A stretch of 64,000 nucleotides of DNA from Bacteroidota bacterium (GTDB lineage: Bacteria > Bacteroidota > Bacteroidia > Bacteroidales > DTGW01), in NCBI GenBank assembly GCA_029550865.1, contig JAKPGM010000073.1, positions 1 to 64,000 of the forward strand. Direction: 5' to 3'. This document shows positions 35,578 through 45,095 of this stretch, in pieces; positions within the stretch are counted from its first letter, which is position 1, and the number at the start of each line of letters is the position of its first letter. Below the pieces are notes generated by a model, which worked only from the letters and a program-made list of their open reading frames with translations, did not search any database and had not been told where the DNA came from. The position numbers and the translations under genes were made by a program.

Positions 35578-36456
35578 ATGAAACCTTTGGAAAAAAGAAA
35601 AGTCACGGTTAAACATTATCTAAATTATCGTGCAAAAGAGCGTATTTTTCAGCGCGATAAGTTTTTCCCATTATATATTCAAATTATCGTAAATGGGAAA
35701 AAAGCCCAGATAAAAAGCCGTATTCAAGAGTATCTTAAAATATATCGCAGCGATATTGAACGTCTTACCCAGAATAATGCTGAATACTACAATCTTATAC
35801 TTGAGGGTTATTTTTCAGAGCGATTGCTCGATGCCATTGAGAAGAAACAGATATTTCCATTGTATCAATTGCTCAATGATGAAATTGCCGTACTCAAACG
35901 CATCATCATGAGTATGCGTCCTTTTGATAATAAGGATTTTACGCTTTTTAATTTTGGTTGGGAATATCAAATGCATACTACAGAAATAACAAAAATTTTC
36001 GATAATAGCATTAAAGATCAGTTTAAAAAGGAGTTGCATCAATTATTTTTGCGAACTATCGACCAGGATGATAATCGACAGATTTTTAAGATTGCTAATT
36101 TTTTTATCAACTATCTTAATTGGAATAATTCCTTCAGCAGTATTTATGAATCTGCCGCCGAAATCATGGTTGAAGAAATGCGGTTGCTGGAGAATCTTAT
36201 ATCGAAGGAACTTTATACCTCTATAAAAGCATATATGGCCTATCTGGGTAAGGTAAATATCGTCAACCGTTTGTTTGAAAGGCGTCAGGAGGGGCGCATC
36301 ACCACGTTATCTTACCTCGATTGGCAGACTGAGGTGAAAGACCAGGTTTATAAAGAGTTTATTGCCCATGTTGGTGAACAAAAAGCACTTGAATATATAC
36401 TCAGTCTGGATGGTATTTTACAACGTACCATAAAGCCTGGCGCAGTTGTTTCATAA
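35578..36456 (+). CDS. unknown cytosolic protein with arm-domain-like N-terminus
   Basis: 292 aa. The first 60 residues, with [14 protein letters not shown] and [21 protein letters not shown], resemble the arm DNA-binding domain that opens Bacteroidota tyrosine recombinases. The catalytic recombinase domain (R..H.xxR..Y) is absent; instead there is a long helical region with no recognised motif. No signal peptide or membrane helix. Starts at 35521 (TTG), 35548 and 35578 are possible; the last is chosen as it directly precedes the conserved-looking part. Its end overlaps the ORF-track extension of cysS but not the true cysS start. Function unknown. Confidence 0.65.
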   Translation: MKPLEKRKVTVKHYLNYRAKERIFQRDKFFPLYIQIIVNGKKAQIKSRIQEYLKIYRSDIERLTQNNAEYYNLILEGYFSERLLDAIEKKQIFPLYQLLNDEIAVLKRIIMSMRPFDNKDFTLFNFGWEYQMHTTEITKIFDNSIKDQFKKELHQLFLRTIDQDDNRQIFKIANFFINYLNWNNSFSSIYESAAEIMVEEMRLLENLISKELYTSIKAYMAYLGKVNIVNRLFERRQEGRITTLSYLDWQTEVKDQVYKEFIAHVGEQKALEYILSLDGILQRTIKPGAVVS

Positions 36457-36485
36457 GGATGTTTTTTTGTATGAGGGGAAAAAAC

Positions 36486-36493
36486 TAACTTTG
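36486..36493 (+). promoter_or_regulatory. -7 box of cysS
   Basis: TAACTTTG, 18 bp before ATG 36512, with TTTG 16 bp further up (36466-36469). It supports the start at 36512 and rejects the 36446 start of the track. Confidence 0.55.
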
Positions 36494-36511
36494 CGCCAAT
36501 TTTCTAAACAA

Positions 36512-37990
36512 ATGGCAAGGGAATTATACCTCTACAACACGCTTTCTCGACGTAAGGAAAAATTTGATCCGTTGAATCCCCCCCATGTAGGGATGTATGT
36601 TTGTGGCCCTACGGTGTATGGCGACCCTCATCTGGGGCATGCAAGGCCAGCAATTACCTTTGATGTGTTGTTTCGTTTACTGACCCACCTTGGTTACAAA
36701 GTTCGTTATGTGCGTAATATTACCGATGTGGGGCATCTGGAAAACGATGCAGATGAAGGGGAGGATAAAATTGAAAAAAAAGCTCGTGTAGAACAGCTCG
36801 AACCCATGGAGGTGGCTCAGCATTATACAAACCGTTACCGAAAATTCATGGAGGCCATGAATGTTTTGCCACCCAGCATTGAACCTCAGGCCTCGGGGCA
36901 TATCATTGAACAGCAACAGCTGGTTGAGGCTATTCTCAAAAATGGATATGCCTATGAAAATCAGGGTTCGATATATTTCGATGTAGAAAAATATCATCAA
37001 AAATATCATTACGGTAAGCTTTCGGGTCGGGTATTGGAGGAACTGCAAAATCAAACTCGTGCACTCGAGGGACAGGAATACAAAAGAAATCCTGTCGATT
37101 TTGCACTGTGGAAAAAGGCAACGCCTACCCATATCATGCGTTGGCCATCGAAATGGAGCGATGGGTATCCCGGTTGGCACCTGGAGTGTTCGGCCATGAG
37201 CCATAAATACCTTGGCGAAAAATTTGATATCCATGGTGGAGGCATGGACCTTATCTTTCCTCATCACGAATGCGAAATAGCCCAGAATGTGGCTGCCTTT
37301 GGCCATGATTCGGTGAAATACTGGGTACATAATAACCTTATTACCATCAATGGCCAGAAAATGGGTAAGTCGTTGGGTAATTTTATTACCCTTGAGGAGC
37401 TTTTTACGGGTGCTCATCCTTTATTGGAACAAGCCTACAGCCCAATGACCATAAGGTTTTTCATTCTAACGGCGCATTATCGCAGTACGCTCGATTTTTC
37501 TAATCCAGCGCTTCAGGCTGCCGAGAAGGCGATCAGACGGATATGGTCGGCTCAAAAAATTCTTGCTTCCCTTTCGGTTGGCAATAATTCCTCTTTTTCT
37601 CTGGAAGAATGGGAGAACAAATGTTACGAGGCTATCTGCGATGATCTGAATACCGCTTTGCTTATCTCTCATATCATGGAAGCTACTCACTTTATCCATG
37701 CAGTATATGATCGAAAAGCTACTATCACGGCAGGGGATAAAGATAGGTTACAAAGCTTGTTTAAACTTTTTGTAGAAGACATTTTAGGTTTACGACAGGA
37801 AGTAGCTACGGACAACCGCACGATGGAAATCATCTCACGGCTGGTGGAAATGATTCAACAAATGCGGATGGCTGCCAAAGCAAATAAGGATTATGCCACC
37901 TCGGATCGATTAAGGGACGAACTCAATAAAATTGGAATTGAACTGCGTGACCGAAAGGATGGCTACGATTGGTCGTTTAAAGAAGAATAA
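36512..37990 (+). CDS. cysS: cysteinyl-tRNA synthetase
   Basis: 492 aa from ATG 36512 (the track adds 22 residues at the front that lie over the promoter). Class I synthetase: zinc and adenylate motifs [18 protein letters not shown] (HIGH-like), [22 protein letters not shown] and the KMSKS equivalent [10 protein letters not shown]-terminal helical anticodon domain complete. Normal length. Followed 26 bp later by a Nudix gene. Confidence 0.98.
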   Translation: MARELYLYNTLSRRKEKFDPLNPPHVGMYVCGPTVYGDPHLGHARPAITFDVLFRLLTHLGYKVRYVRNITDVGHLENDADEGEDKIEKKARVEQLEPMEVAQHYTNRYRKFMEAMNVLPPSIEPQASGHIIEQQQLVEAILKNGYAYENQGSIYFDVEKYHQKYHYGKLSGRVLEELQNQTRALEGQEYKRNPVDFALWKKATPTHIMRWPSKWSDGYPGWHLECSAMSHKYLGEKFDIHGGGMDLIFPHHECEIAQNVAAFGHDSVKYWVHNNLITINGQKMGKSLGNFITLEELFTGAHPLLEQAYSPMTIRFFILTAHYRSTLDFSNPALQAAEKAIRRIWSAQKILASLSVGNNSSFSLEEWENKCYEAICDDLNTALLISHIMEATHFIHAVYDRKATITAGDKDRLQSLFKLFVEDILGLRQEVATDNRTMEIISRLVEMIQQMRMAAKANKDYATSDRLRDELNKIGIELRDRKDGYDWSFKEE

Positions 37991-38016
37991 TTTTTGTCGT
38001 TAGTTTTGTGTAATTT

Positions 38017-38565
38017 ATGAGAAATAATATAGCCTCTCATCCTGCAAATGTATTTAAATTTTGTCCCCGATGCGGTTCCAATGCATTTATTTTTGACAGT
38101 GAAAAACGTTTTAACTGTTCCACCTGTGGTTTTGTATACTATCTCAATGCGGCTACTGCTGTGGCTGTTATTATTCGCCTTTCCGATGGACGTATAGTGC
38201 TAACCCAGCGTCGTTTTGACCCTGCAGCCGGAAAATATGATTTGCCAGGCGGATTCGTCGATATGGGGGAACGTGTTGAGGTTGCTGCTGTTCGCGAAGT
38301 GGCAGAAGAAATTGGAATTACGCTTAACACCGATCAACTCGAATTTCTGGCCTCGTTCCCTAATACTTACGAATATAAAGGCGTATGTTATTTTACGTGC
38401 GATGTTGCTTTTGTGGCTCATTACAACGGTACCGAAAATTTTGAAGCCAATGATGATGTCCAACACGTAATTACAGTGTTGCCCGAAGCCATTGACTACG
38501 ATACTATCTCTTTCGATTCTATTCGCAATATTTTGAAGCTATATTGTGAAAAATATGCTGGTTGA
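38017..38565 (+). CDS. Nudix hydrolase with zinc ribbon
   Basis: 182 aa. An N-terminal zinc ribbon (FCPRCGS ... FNCSTCGF) precedes a full Nudix box GFVDMGERVEVAAVREVAEE, fitting GX5EX7REUXEEXGU. The substrate is a nucleoside diphosphate linked to another moiety; the zinc ribbon layout is seen in NADH-pyrophosphatase-like proteins, but the specificity motif of NudC was not found. Possibly co-transcribed with cysS. Confidence 0.88.
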   Translation: MRNNIASHPANVFKFCPRCGSNAFIFDSEKRFNCSTCGFVYYLNAATAVAVIIRLSDGRIVLTQRRFDPAAGKYDLPGGFVDMGERVEVAAVREVAEEIGITLNTDQLEFLASFPNTYEYKGVCYFTCDVAFVAHYNGTENFEANDDVQHVITVLPEAIDYDTISFDSIRNILKLYCEKYAG

Positions 38566-38590
38566 ACGGATTAAAGATGTAATTATTCTT

Positions 38591-38622
38591 TTTGGATGGT
38601 TGCAAAAAAAATATTACATTTG
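38591..38622 (+). promoter_or_regulatory. promoter of tRNA-His
   Basis: TTTG at 38591-38594 and TACATTTG at 38615-38622 with 20 bp between, an ideal Bacteroidota promoter, 16 bp before the tRNA. Confidence 0.8.
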
Positions 38623-38638
38623 CGCCGCTAAAATACAT

Positions 38639-38713
38639 GGTGGATGTAGCTCAGTTGGTTAGAGTACCGGATTGTGGTTCCGAGGGTCGTGGGTTCGAGT
38701 CCCATCTTCCACC
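38639..38713 (+). tRNA. tRNA-His (GTG)
   Basis: Anticodon loop TTGTGGT within stem CCGGA/TCCGA gives GTG. An extra 5' G (38639) faces C73, the His identity feature. Acceptor GTGGATG pairs with CTTCCAC apart from one T-T mismatch. CCA is not fully encoded. Confidence 0.96.
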
Positions 38714-38718
38714 CAGAT

Positions 38719-38750
38719 AAGGCTGTTGTTTCAACAGCCTTATTTTTTTA
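38719..38750 (+). terminator. terminator after tRNA-His
   Basis: AAGGCTGTTG and CAACAGCCTT form a 10-bp stem with a short T loop, followed by ATTTTTTTA. Confidence 0.9.
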
Positions 38751-38885
38751 TCCCGATTTCTTCCATTTTGCGTGTGCCCATCAACGAGAGCAGAAATATA
38801 TTCTGTGGCGTTACAACTTGCCCGACAAATTATTACATTTGTGGGTGTATGCTTTTGCTTCTTGTTAAACCTTAACCTTATTATT

Positions 38886-39683
38886 ATGCCAATAAAACGG
38901 AAAATATTATTGCTGACTACTTTTCTTTTTACTGTCTCTGTTGCCGGGAGTCAGGAGTCCAAGCAAGGAAATGATCAACGTCTGGTCATTGAGGGCGGGA
39001 TTTTTTTACCCAATGCAACGCTTTATGACGATATTGCAATTCGTCAAAATCCGATGGGCGATAGCTGGACGTCGAGTGATAACGGTACAGTTTCGTTCTC
39101 TTCGGCTGGATTGATGTTAGGAGCACGCTGGAAATGGCAGAATAGTGCTACAGGCTGGGGTGTTTCTATTGGTATGCGGACAAAAGCAATTTACAACGAA
39201 ATTGCTGGCAATTATGCCCAGAATACCGATTATTTTTACCTGCGCTACTATTCCAGCGATGTCGATCGGAGTACGAAATTTGCTCGTATTAAAGACATTG
39301 GAGAAGTGTTGTTGATTCTGTCGGTTCCTATTGAGGGGCATTATACATTCCTGCATCGCAATGTTTTCGACGCATTTATCACTCTGGGGGCGGATATAGG
39401 GTATGTGTTCCTGCGCGATATGGATATTAACTTTCGTAATGCGGAGATGCAACAATACGAAAGTATGGTCCGAAAGGCGCTTGAACATAAAACCGATGAT
39501 TTCTATGGTTCCACTTATGGGGCTTTGGGAGTGGCTGTGGGGGCATCCCGCAATCTGGTGTTTGAATTATGCCTACCAGGATTTTTGCTAAGTAAAAAGT
39601 ATTTTGAACTGGGAACGGCCAGTTACTTTACTACCGTCAGATTTTCTTTGCAAATACCCATTGTTAAATCGCAACAACCATGA
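38886..39683 (+). CDS. outer-membrane beta-barrel-like protein, unknown
   Basis: 265 aa from ATG 38886, which begins a clear signal peptide (MPIKRKILLLTTFLFTVSVAG). The ORF track begins 38 residues earlier, over a TACATTTG promoter-like box (38834-38841), so that start is rejected. The mature part has alternating hydrophobic strands and glycine turns and ends in a strand (TTVRFSLQIPIV), as in small outer-membrane barrels. Function unknown. Its stop overlaps the next start by 4 bp. Confidence 0.72.
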   Translation: MPIKRKILLLTTFLFTVSVAGSQESKQGNDQRLVIEGGIFLPNATLYDDIAIRQNPMGDSWTSSDNGTVSFSSAGLMLGARWKWQNSATGWGVSIGMRTKAIYNEIAGNYAQNTDYFYLRYYSSDVDRSTKFARIKDIGEVLLILSVPIEGHYTFLHRNVFDAFITLGADIGYVFLRDMDINFRNAEMQQYESMVRKALEHKTDDFYGSTYGALGVAVGASRNLVFELCLPGFLLSKKYFELGTASYFTTVRFSLQIPIVKSQQP

Positions 39684-40279
39684 GAACCAACATATTCTTT
39701 GCTTCTATTATACTTGCAAGCTTTATTGCTTGCTCAAAAATGGATGAGTATAATATGATGACCTCCATCTTTGTAGAGGATCCCGACTATCCAGGCTTGC
39801 CTCAATATTCCGAATGGGGCTACAATACCTTTGGAGCTTACATCGATCGGGTGGCATTTGTCTCGACCAATCAGCAAATTCCGGGTAAGGTAGTAGTTCG
39901 GAATGATACCCTACAGCTAATTTTAAAGGGAAACTATAATGGGGAACTAACAACCATGATTTTTATGTTGGGGGGACATAACCCTCGGACATACTCCGAC
40001 CTTATCGACTTGAATGGCGATACCATTGATTTGAAACGTGACCCCTGTGCTGTTCAGTTTATTACCAGTAGAGATACTTTCAATTTCCAAATAATCGAGG
40101 GCGAGATATTTTTCAAAAAAGTACAAAGGCTGTATGTTGATGAGGAAGAAATTAAATGCATCGTTTCGGGGTATTTTCACCTTAAAACCTTTATGAAAAA
40201 GGAGCCTATTGCTATATCCCAGGGGCGTTTCGATTTAGGGATTGGATATGATAATTTTTTTAATTTGTCGTTGAAATAA
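39680..40279 (+). CDS. lipoprotein of unknown function
   Basis: 199 aa. Type II signal with lipobox SFIAC at residues 14-18, followed by Ser. The mature part is beta-rich. Four-bp overlap with the barrel gene upstream and 19 bp to the PagL-like gene downstream point to one envelope operon. No known domain recognised. Confidence 0.75.
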   Translation: MRTNIFFASIILASFIACSKMDEYNMMTSIFVEDPDYPGLPQYSEWGYNTFGAYIDRVAFVSTNQQIPGKVVVRNDTLQLILKGNYNGELTTMIFMLGGHNPRTYSDLIDLNGDTIDLKRDPCAVQFITSRDTFNFQIIEGEIFFKKVQRLYVDEEEIKCIVSGYFHLKTFMKKEPIAISQGRFDLGIGYDNFFNLSLK

Positions 40280-40298
40280 CCTTTTTTGTACAACCCCT

Positions 40299-41408
40299 AT
40301 GCACGAGGTTGTTCATAAAAAGCGTATTTGTTCGTTGATATTGTTGCTTAACGTGTATCTATTTGTTAGCGCCGACACTATCGAGTATAACCCTTTTTAC
40401 CTGGGTGTACGTACGTATTATGGTTTTATTATCCCTCATTCCGAATCAATTCGAAGTATATCCTATTCACGTCCCAGGGGTGTGGGGATTGAAGCAGGCT
40501 GGATTGCCCTGGGGCAAAGGGTATGGGACCATTGCTTTTGTTATCCGAGGGTAGGATTTAATTTTTATTTTACCGATTTTAATAACCACGATATTCTGGG
40601 TCGAGCCTATGCTATGCTTTTCTATGTTGAACCTTCTTTTACCGTGTTACGTCGTATGTATCTATCGTATAGGTTTGGCATGGGCATAGCGTTTATGGAT
40701 ACCCCTTATGATTCCATTCGAAATCCTCGCAATTTATTTTATAGCACCTATTTAAGCTTCCCTTTACAGGCAGCTATTTCCTTGAATGTTCGTGTGACCG
40801 ATCGGTTTGTTTTTCGGCTTGGCTTTCACTATGAGCATATTTCTAATGGAGGACTGAAACAGCCCAATAAGGGCATCAATTATCCTACAGCAGGCATTGG
40901 GGTAAATTATCTTGTGGATAAGCTAATGGTGCCAACGCGTGATAAAATTAGCCATACGTTGTATCCCGATTTTTTTCAAATGAACCTTGTACTATCGGGG
41001 ACTGCAAAAACAATTGCCAACAATGAAAGTTCCCGATACTTCATTTATGGTTTATTGCTGGAGGTACAGAAAAAAATTGCCCGCATCAATGCTTTGAGTG
41101 TGGGTACCGATGTCACCATTGATTATTCCTTAAAGGAAACGCTAAGGCGTGCCAACCTGAATGACGATTATAAACGAGTAGGGATTCTTACCGGGCATAA
41201 TTTGCTTATAGGTCGGATTGTTTTTTATCAAAAGCTTGGTGTATATGTTTATTCACCGTATAAAGCTAAGGACCCTGTATATCAGCGTTATGGACTCTTA
41301 TACAGAACAACAAAAAACACGTCGATAGGCATTGATTTGAAAGCCCATCGACATGTAGCCGATTTTCTGGATGTACGTTTAGCCTATCATTTTGCGCTAA
41401 CAAAGTAG
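40299..41408 (+). CDS. PagL-like acyloxyacyl hydrolase (lipid A deacylase family)
   Basis: 369 aa, signal peptide then an outer-membrane barrel. The block FHYEHISNGGLKQPNKGIN matches the PagL active-site region: His and Ser in HISN at the spacing of the PagL His/Ser pair. In Pseudomonas PagL a Glu lies 14 residues after the His; here that position is Asn (GIN). The protein is about twice as long as PagL, with an extra C-terminal barrel-like half. It could remove an acyl chain from lipid A, or be catalytically altered. Confidence 0.72.
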   Translation: MHEVVHKKRICSLILLLNVYLFVSADTIEYNPFYLGVRTYYGFIIPHSESIRSISYSRPRGVGIEAGWIALGQRVWDHCFCYPRVGFNFYFTDFNNHDILGRAYAMLFYVEPSFTVLRRMYLSYRFGMGIAFMDTPYDSIRNPRNLFYSTYLSFPLQAAISLNVRVTDRFVFRLGFHYEHISNGGLKQPNKGINYPTAGIGVNYLVDKLMVPTRDKISHTLYPDFFQMNLVLSGTAKTIANNESSRYFIYGLLLEVQKKIARINALSVGTDVTIDYSLKETLRRANLNDDYKRVGILTGHNLLIGRIVFYQKLGVYVYSPYKAKDPVYQRYGLLYRTTKNTSIGIDLKAHRHVADFLDVRLAYHFALTK

Positions 41409-41459
41409 GGAGGTAGCTTCTTGTAGAAATAGCTGACCCGTTTCTGCATTTTTCAGCCA

Positions 41460-42284
41460 TCAGCTAAGGGCCACGTCAAGAAACATCATGATAGCAAAAC
41501 CGATAAGTGCCCCAATGGTTGAAAGGTCGGTTTCCTGGCCACTTTGCGATTCGGGGATAAGCTCTTCAATCACTACAAATATCATGGCGCCGGCGGCAAA
41601 AGCAAGTGCAAAGGGGAGAATTGCGGTAATAGCTACCACTAGATAGGCCCCTATAACAGCAGCGATGGGTTCGACAAAACCCGATAGCTGTCCGATAAAG
41701 AAGGCTTTTCCACGGGAGAAACCTTCGCGGCGTAGCGGAACACTTACTGCTGCACCTTCGGGAAAATCCTGAATGCCAATACCCATTGCTACTGCTATTG
41801 CTGCTGCCAACGTTGCAGGATCGGGATTACTACCCAAAGCGCCAAAAGCAACGCCAACCGCCAACCCTTCGGGAATATTGTGGATAGTAATAGCCAGAAT
41901 GAGCAATACACTACGTTGCCACGAGGTTTTAATACCTTCGGCTTTATCGGTAGATAATCCCATGTGCAAATGGGGCAATAACTTGTCGATAAGCAGCAAA
42001 AAAGCCCCCCCACTTAAAAATCCTACAACAGCTGGTAGCCAGGGAATCATACCACGAGACTCGGCAATTTCTATCGACGGCTTTAGCAATGACCAGAAAC
42101 TGGCAGCAATCATTACGCCCGCTGCAAAACCCAGCATGGCATTGAGCAAATTGCGATTAAATGTTTTAAAGAAAAATACCAATGCTGCACCAGCGCTGGT
42201 TACCAACCAGGTAAAAAGTCCTCCCAATAATGCGAGTAATATCGGACTTAACCCCAATAAATTTTCCATCGTCATAGGATTCAT
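41460..42284 (-). CDS. ZIP-family divalent metal transporter
   Basis: 274 aa with eight predicted transmembrane helices. Helix IV carries HNIPEGLAVG and helix V QDFPEGAAVS, the ZIP metal-site motifs. The HNIPEG/xxxPEG pair and absence of a long His loop resemble ZupT-like bacterial importers of zinc or iron. Stand-alone gene. Confidence 0.92.
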   Translation of the reverse strand: MNPMTMENLLGLSPILLALLGGLFTWLVTSAGAALVFFFKTFNRNLLNAMLGFAAGVMIAASFWSLLKPSIEIAESRGMIPWLPAVVGFLSGGAFLLLIDKLLPHLHMGLSTDKAEGIKTSWQRSVLLILAITIHNIPEGLAVGVAFGALGSNPDPATLAAAIAVAMGIGIQDFPEGAAVSVPLRREGFSRGKAFFIGQLSGFVEPIAAVIGAYLVVAITAILPFALAFAAGAMIFVVIEELIPESQSGQETDLSTIGALIGFAIMMFLDVALS

Positions 42285-42324
42285 TTTTTATTAACAAAAA
42301 TAACGTAGCTGGACGAAATATTGT

Positions 42325-42657
42325 TTATCTTGACAACTCTTTTTCTGGATCCCAGAATATTTCCTTAAAATTCAGGATAACATCATTTTCGATGATTGCC
42401 CCTTCCTGTTCAAGAAGTTGTCGCATGAGATGTTCGCTACCAAAATAGTGTTTCCCCGTAAGTCGACCCTGGCGGTTAACTACGCGATGGGCTGGCACGG
42501 GAAAGTTGGCCGTATGGCATTTGTTTAAAGCCCAGCCTACCATTCGTGCCGACTGTCCTGTACCCAGATAGCGGGCAATGGCTCCATAGGTAGTTACTCT
42601 ACCTGGTGGAATACAGGCTACAACCTGGTATACCCTATCAAAGAATTGTCCGCTCAT
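42325..42657 (-). CDS. alkyltransferase-like protein (ATL)
   Basis: 110 aa, matching the C-terminal DNA-binding domain of O6-methylguanine methyltransferases (PPGRVTTYGAIARYLG, MVGWAL). The active-site PCHR is PAHR here (VPAHRVV), so the alkyl-acceptor Cys is replaced by Ala. ATL proteins bind alkylated guanine and hand it to nucleotide-excision repair. Located 18 bp after trmB. Confidence 0.9.
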   Translation of the reverse strand: MSGQFFDRVYQVVACIPPGRVTTYGAIARYLGTGQSARMVGWALNKCHTANFPVPAHRVVNRQGRLTGKHYFGSEHLMRQLLEQEGAIIENDVILNFKEIFWDPEKELSR

Positions 42658-42675
42658 TGCAATAGGTACAGGCTT

Positions 42676-43365
42676 TTAAACTATCGAATCCACACCATCG
42701 AGCGTGAAGCGAAGATAATGAATTCGTTTTCCTGCTGACAAAAAAATATTCTCATAGTAGGTTTGTACCTGGCCTGCAAGTTCGTCGCGATACACCGACT
42801 GATACAAGTTGTCTGTTGATGCCAGCAAAGGAAGATGGTTATTTTCAATAATCTCGAGGGTATATGAATATAATAGCTCGTTATCGGTTTTTAAGTGGAT
42901 GATGCCCCCTCGTTTAAGGAATTTTTTGTATCGATTCAAAAACAAGGGGGAAGTAAGCCGTTTCCGTTTTCGGTTGCTCTGGGGTTGAGGGTCGGGAAAG
43001 GTAATCCATATTTCCTCTACCTCGTCGGGGCCAAAAAACGATTCAATGAAGTCGATACGCGTGCGTAAAAAACAGACATTGATAAGTTTATTGGACAATG
43101 CCTTATGAGCACCTACCCATATACGATTCCCTTTTATGTCTATTCCTATAAAATTCTTGTTCGGAAAATTTTCGGCCATGGCCAGGGTATATTCCCCTTT
43201 TCCACATCCGAGTTCAAGGACTATAGGATTGTTGTTTTTAAAGTGTTGTTCGTGCCAATTGCCTTTTAAGGGATGCGCTTTCCCAAATACTTCATTAAAT
43301 TCGGTTTCTATAACATTAGGGAAAGTGTGTAATTCTGCAAATCGCTGAATCTTATTTTTTCCCAT
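42676..43365 (-). CDS. trmB: tRNA (guanine-N7-)-methyltransferase TrmB
   Basis: 229 aa. SAM motif LELGCGKGEYTLAMA near residue 52, GIDIKGNRI, and the family motif FPDPQPQSNRKRKRL (usually PDPWPK). Methylates G46 of tRNA. It begins 3 bp after gldH ends. Confidence 0.95.
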   Translation of the reverse strand: MGKNKIQRFAELHTFPNVIETEFNEVFGKAHPLKGNWHEQHFKNNNPIVLELGCGKGEYTLAMAENFPNKNFIGIDIKGNRIWVGAHKALSNKLINVCFLRTRIDFIESFFGPDEVEEIWITFPDPQPQSNRKRKRLTSPLFLNRYKKFLKRGGIIHLKTDNELLYSYTLEIIENNHLPLLASTDNLYQSVYRDELAGQVQTYYENIFLSAGKRIHYLRFTLDGVDSIV

Positions 43366-43368
43366 GAA

Positions 43369-43887
43369 TCAGTCGTTCTTAATTTCGCTATTTTTTATCA
43401 TTACTCCGAGATCGGTAACCCCTTTTAATTGTTTTTCGCGCATGCCATGCTGAATATAAAAGATATAACGACCGACTTGTCCAAATCGAATATTTCGCTT
43501 GAAAATTAATTGTAACGAATGTACGTCGCCAATACCTCGGCCAAACCATTTTCCTCTATTATCGGCGAGCATGAACTCCACCGTGTCTTTTTGGGAATTG
43601 CCATTGGGGGCAAGGGTTGTAACAAAAAGAAAAATATTGCTGTATGGATATTGTCCGGTATGGCGGAGCGAAAAAAGTATATCCTTATAGTTTAGGGTAT
43701 CGTTACAATAGTATTCGAAACGTAATTTGTTGTCTACTTCCCAATTTGCCTCTGGAATGTTCTGGTTTTCGGCCATGTCGACAGAAGGTTTACAGGACCA
43801 TAACACAAGCAAACCCAATAACAGGATAGCTAAAAGGCTGTGGAAAAACATTTTTTTATTGCTATAGCATTTCAATGTCATGTCCAA
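43369..43887 (-). CDS. gldH: gliding-motility lipoprotein GldH
   Basis: 172 aa. Lipobox LVLWSC near residue 32, then the GldH core with YCNDTLNYKDILFSLRHTGQYPYSN and VEFMLADNRGKWFGRGIGDVH. GldH is an envelope lipoprotein needed for gliding in Flavobacterium; it is also widespread in non-gliding Bacteroidota. A start at the internal methionine 43851 would remove the basic residues of the signal, so the longer form is kept. Part of the leftward holB-ricT-gldH-trmB string. Confidence 0.88.
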   Translation of the reverse strand: MDMTLKCYSNKKMFFHSLLAILLLGLLVLWSCKPSVDMAENQNIPEANWEVDNKLRFEYYCNDTLNYKDILFSLRHTGQYPYSNIFLFVTTLAPNGNSQKDTVEFMLADNRGKWFGRGIGDVHSLQLIFKRNIRFGQVGRYIFYIQHGMREKQLKGVTDLGVMIKNSEIKND

Positions 43888-43917
43888 TCAATTGTTGTGT
43901 TGCATGAATGCGAGATG

Positions 43918-45075
43918 TTATTTTTGATTATTTCGGTTTTTATTGTGGTTGTGAGTATAGTTGTGATGATTTTTTGCTTTATGATCCTGTGTCTTTTTTT
44001 GGTCGAATCGAGTAAGGCTATCGTCGCCAATAACATCGTGGTAATCAAGTTCCTGAGGTACTCCTGTCATGTAGGTAATAGGTTCCTGTTCCACCTTTGC
44101 CGTTTGTCCTTGTTTATTGAGGTCAATAATTTGAGCAACTTTTTCGACCGAAAGGGGAATAAATTGCAAAGTTCCATTCTCAGTGGGACAGGCATACCAC
44201 ATGATACGGCGAAAGAAGTCGCTTTTCTGGTAGCGAAGGGTACCTTTATCGGTTTCAAGGGCAATAGAGGTATCGGGAAAATCTTTCTGTGCATCAAGGT
44301 ATACGTCGAGTTCGTAGTTAAGACAACATTTCAGCTTGCCACATTGACCGGCAAGTTTTTGGGGATTAAGCGATATCTCTTGATAACGTGCGGCAGCAGT
44401 GGATACCGAAACAAATTGGCTTATCCAGGTGCTACAACACAACTCGCGTCCGCAGGTACCTATGCCACCAGTGCGCCCAGCTTCCTGTCGGGCACCAATC
44501 TGTCGCATCTCTATTCTTACCCTAAATTCTTCGGCCAATACTTTAATAAGCTCTCGAAAATCGACTCGTTCGTCGGCAATGTAGTAGAAAATTGCTTTGG
44601 TACCGTCGCCCTGAAATTCCACGTCCCCAATTTTCATTTCGAGTCGTAGCTGTTCGCTTATTTTTCTGGCACGCAACATGGTGTCGTGTTCACGGGCAAT
44701 GGCCGCTTGCCATTTTTCGATATCTACACTTCGGGCTTTACGGTATACCTTTTTTAATTCTTCGTTGGTAGCTTTTGCCTTTGAATGAGCATATTGCCGT
44801 AAGGCCAGATTCCCCGTGAGCGATACTATCCCAATATCATGACCCGGTGAGGCTTCTACAGCCACAATATCACCACTGCGCAGTTCAAGGTCATTAACAT
44901 TGAGGTAAAAACCTTTACGTGTATTTTTAAAACGTACTTCAACTATATTAGAGGGTAACAGGGATTCGATATCTTCTGCCCAATTGTAAGTACTTAACTT
45001 GGCACAAATATGTGTATTGCATCGATAACAATCGCTGGTATCGGTCTCCAATGAAGTGCATCCACGATATATCAT
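43918..45075 (-). CDS. ricT: PSP1-domain protein, RicT homologue
   Basis: 385 aa. The PSP1 C-terminal domain (about 100-190) contains LAEEFRVRIEMRQIGARQEA and is followed by GTCGRELCCS and CGKLKCCLNYE, the cysteine motifs seen in Bacillus RicT (YaaT). RicT with RicA and RicF forms an iron-sulfur complex that affects RNase Y. The N-terminus has an extra cysteine pair (DCYRCNTHIC), which may bind metal. Located between holB and gldH as in many Bacteroidota. Confidence 0.87.
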   Translation of the reverse strand: MIYRGCTSLETDTSDCYRCNTHICAKLSTYNWAEDIESLLPSNIVEVRFKNTRKGFYLNVNDLELRSGDIVAVEASPGHDIGIVSLTGNLALRQYAHSKAKATNEELKKVYRKARSVDIEKWQAAIAREHDTMLRARKISEQLRLEMKIGDVEFQGDGTKAIFYYIADERVDFRELIKVLAEEFRVRIEMRQIGARQEAGRTGGIGTCGRELCCSTWISQFVSVSTAAARYQEISLNPQKLAGQCGKLKCCLNYELDVYLDAQKDFPDTSIALETDKGTLRYQKSDFFRRIMWYACPTENGTLQFIPLSVEKVAQIIDLNKQGQTAKVEQEPITYMTGVPQELDYHDVIGDDSLTRFDQKKTQDHKAKNHHNYTHNHNKNRNNQK

Positions 45076-45095
45076 AGTACTGGGTCTTTTTCAGG

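Noticed and set aside
36677-37417. 246-codon minus-strand ORF
   Set aside because: Antisense to cysS, whose motifs are complete.
41773-42294. 173-codon plus-strand ORF
   Set aside because: Shadow of the ZIP transporter gene on the other strand.
43840-44649. 269-codon plus-strand ORF
   Set aside because: It lies antisense to ricT, which has clear domain motifs; the ORF product has no recognisable features.
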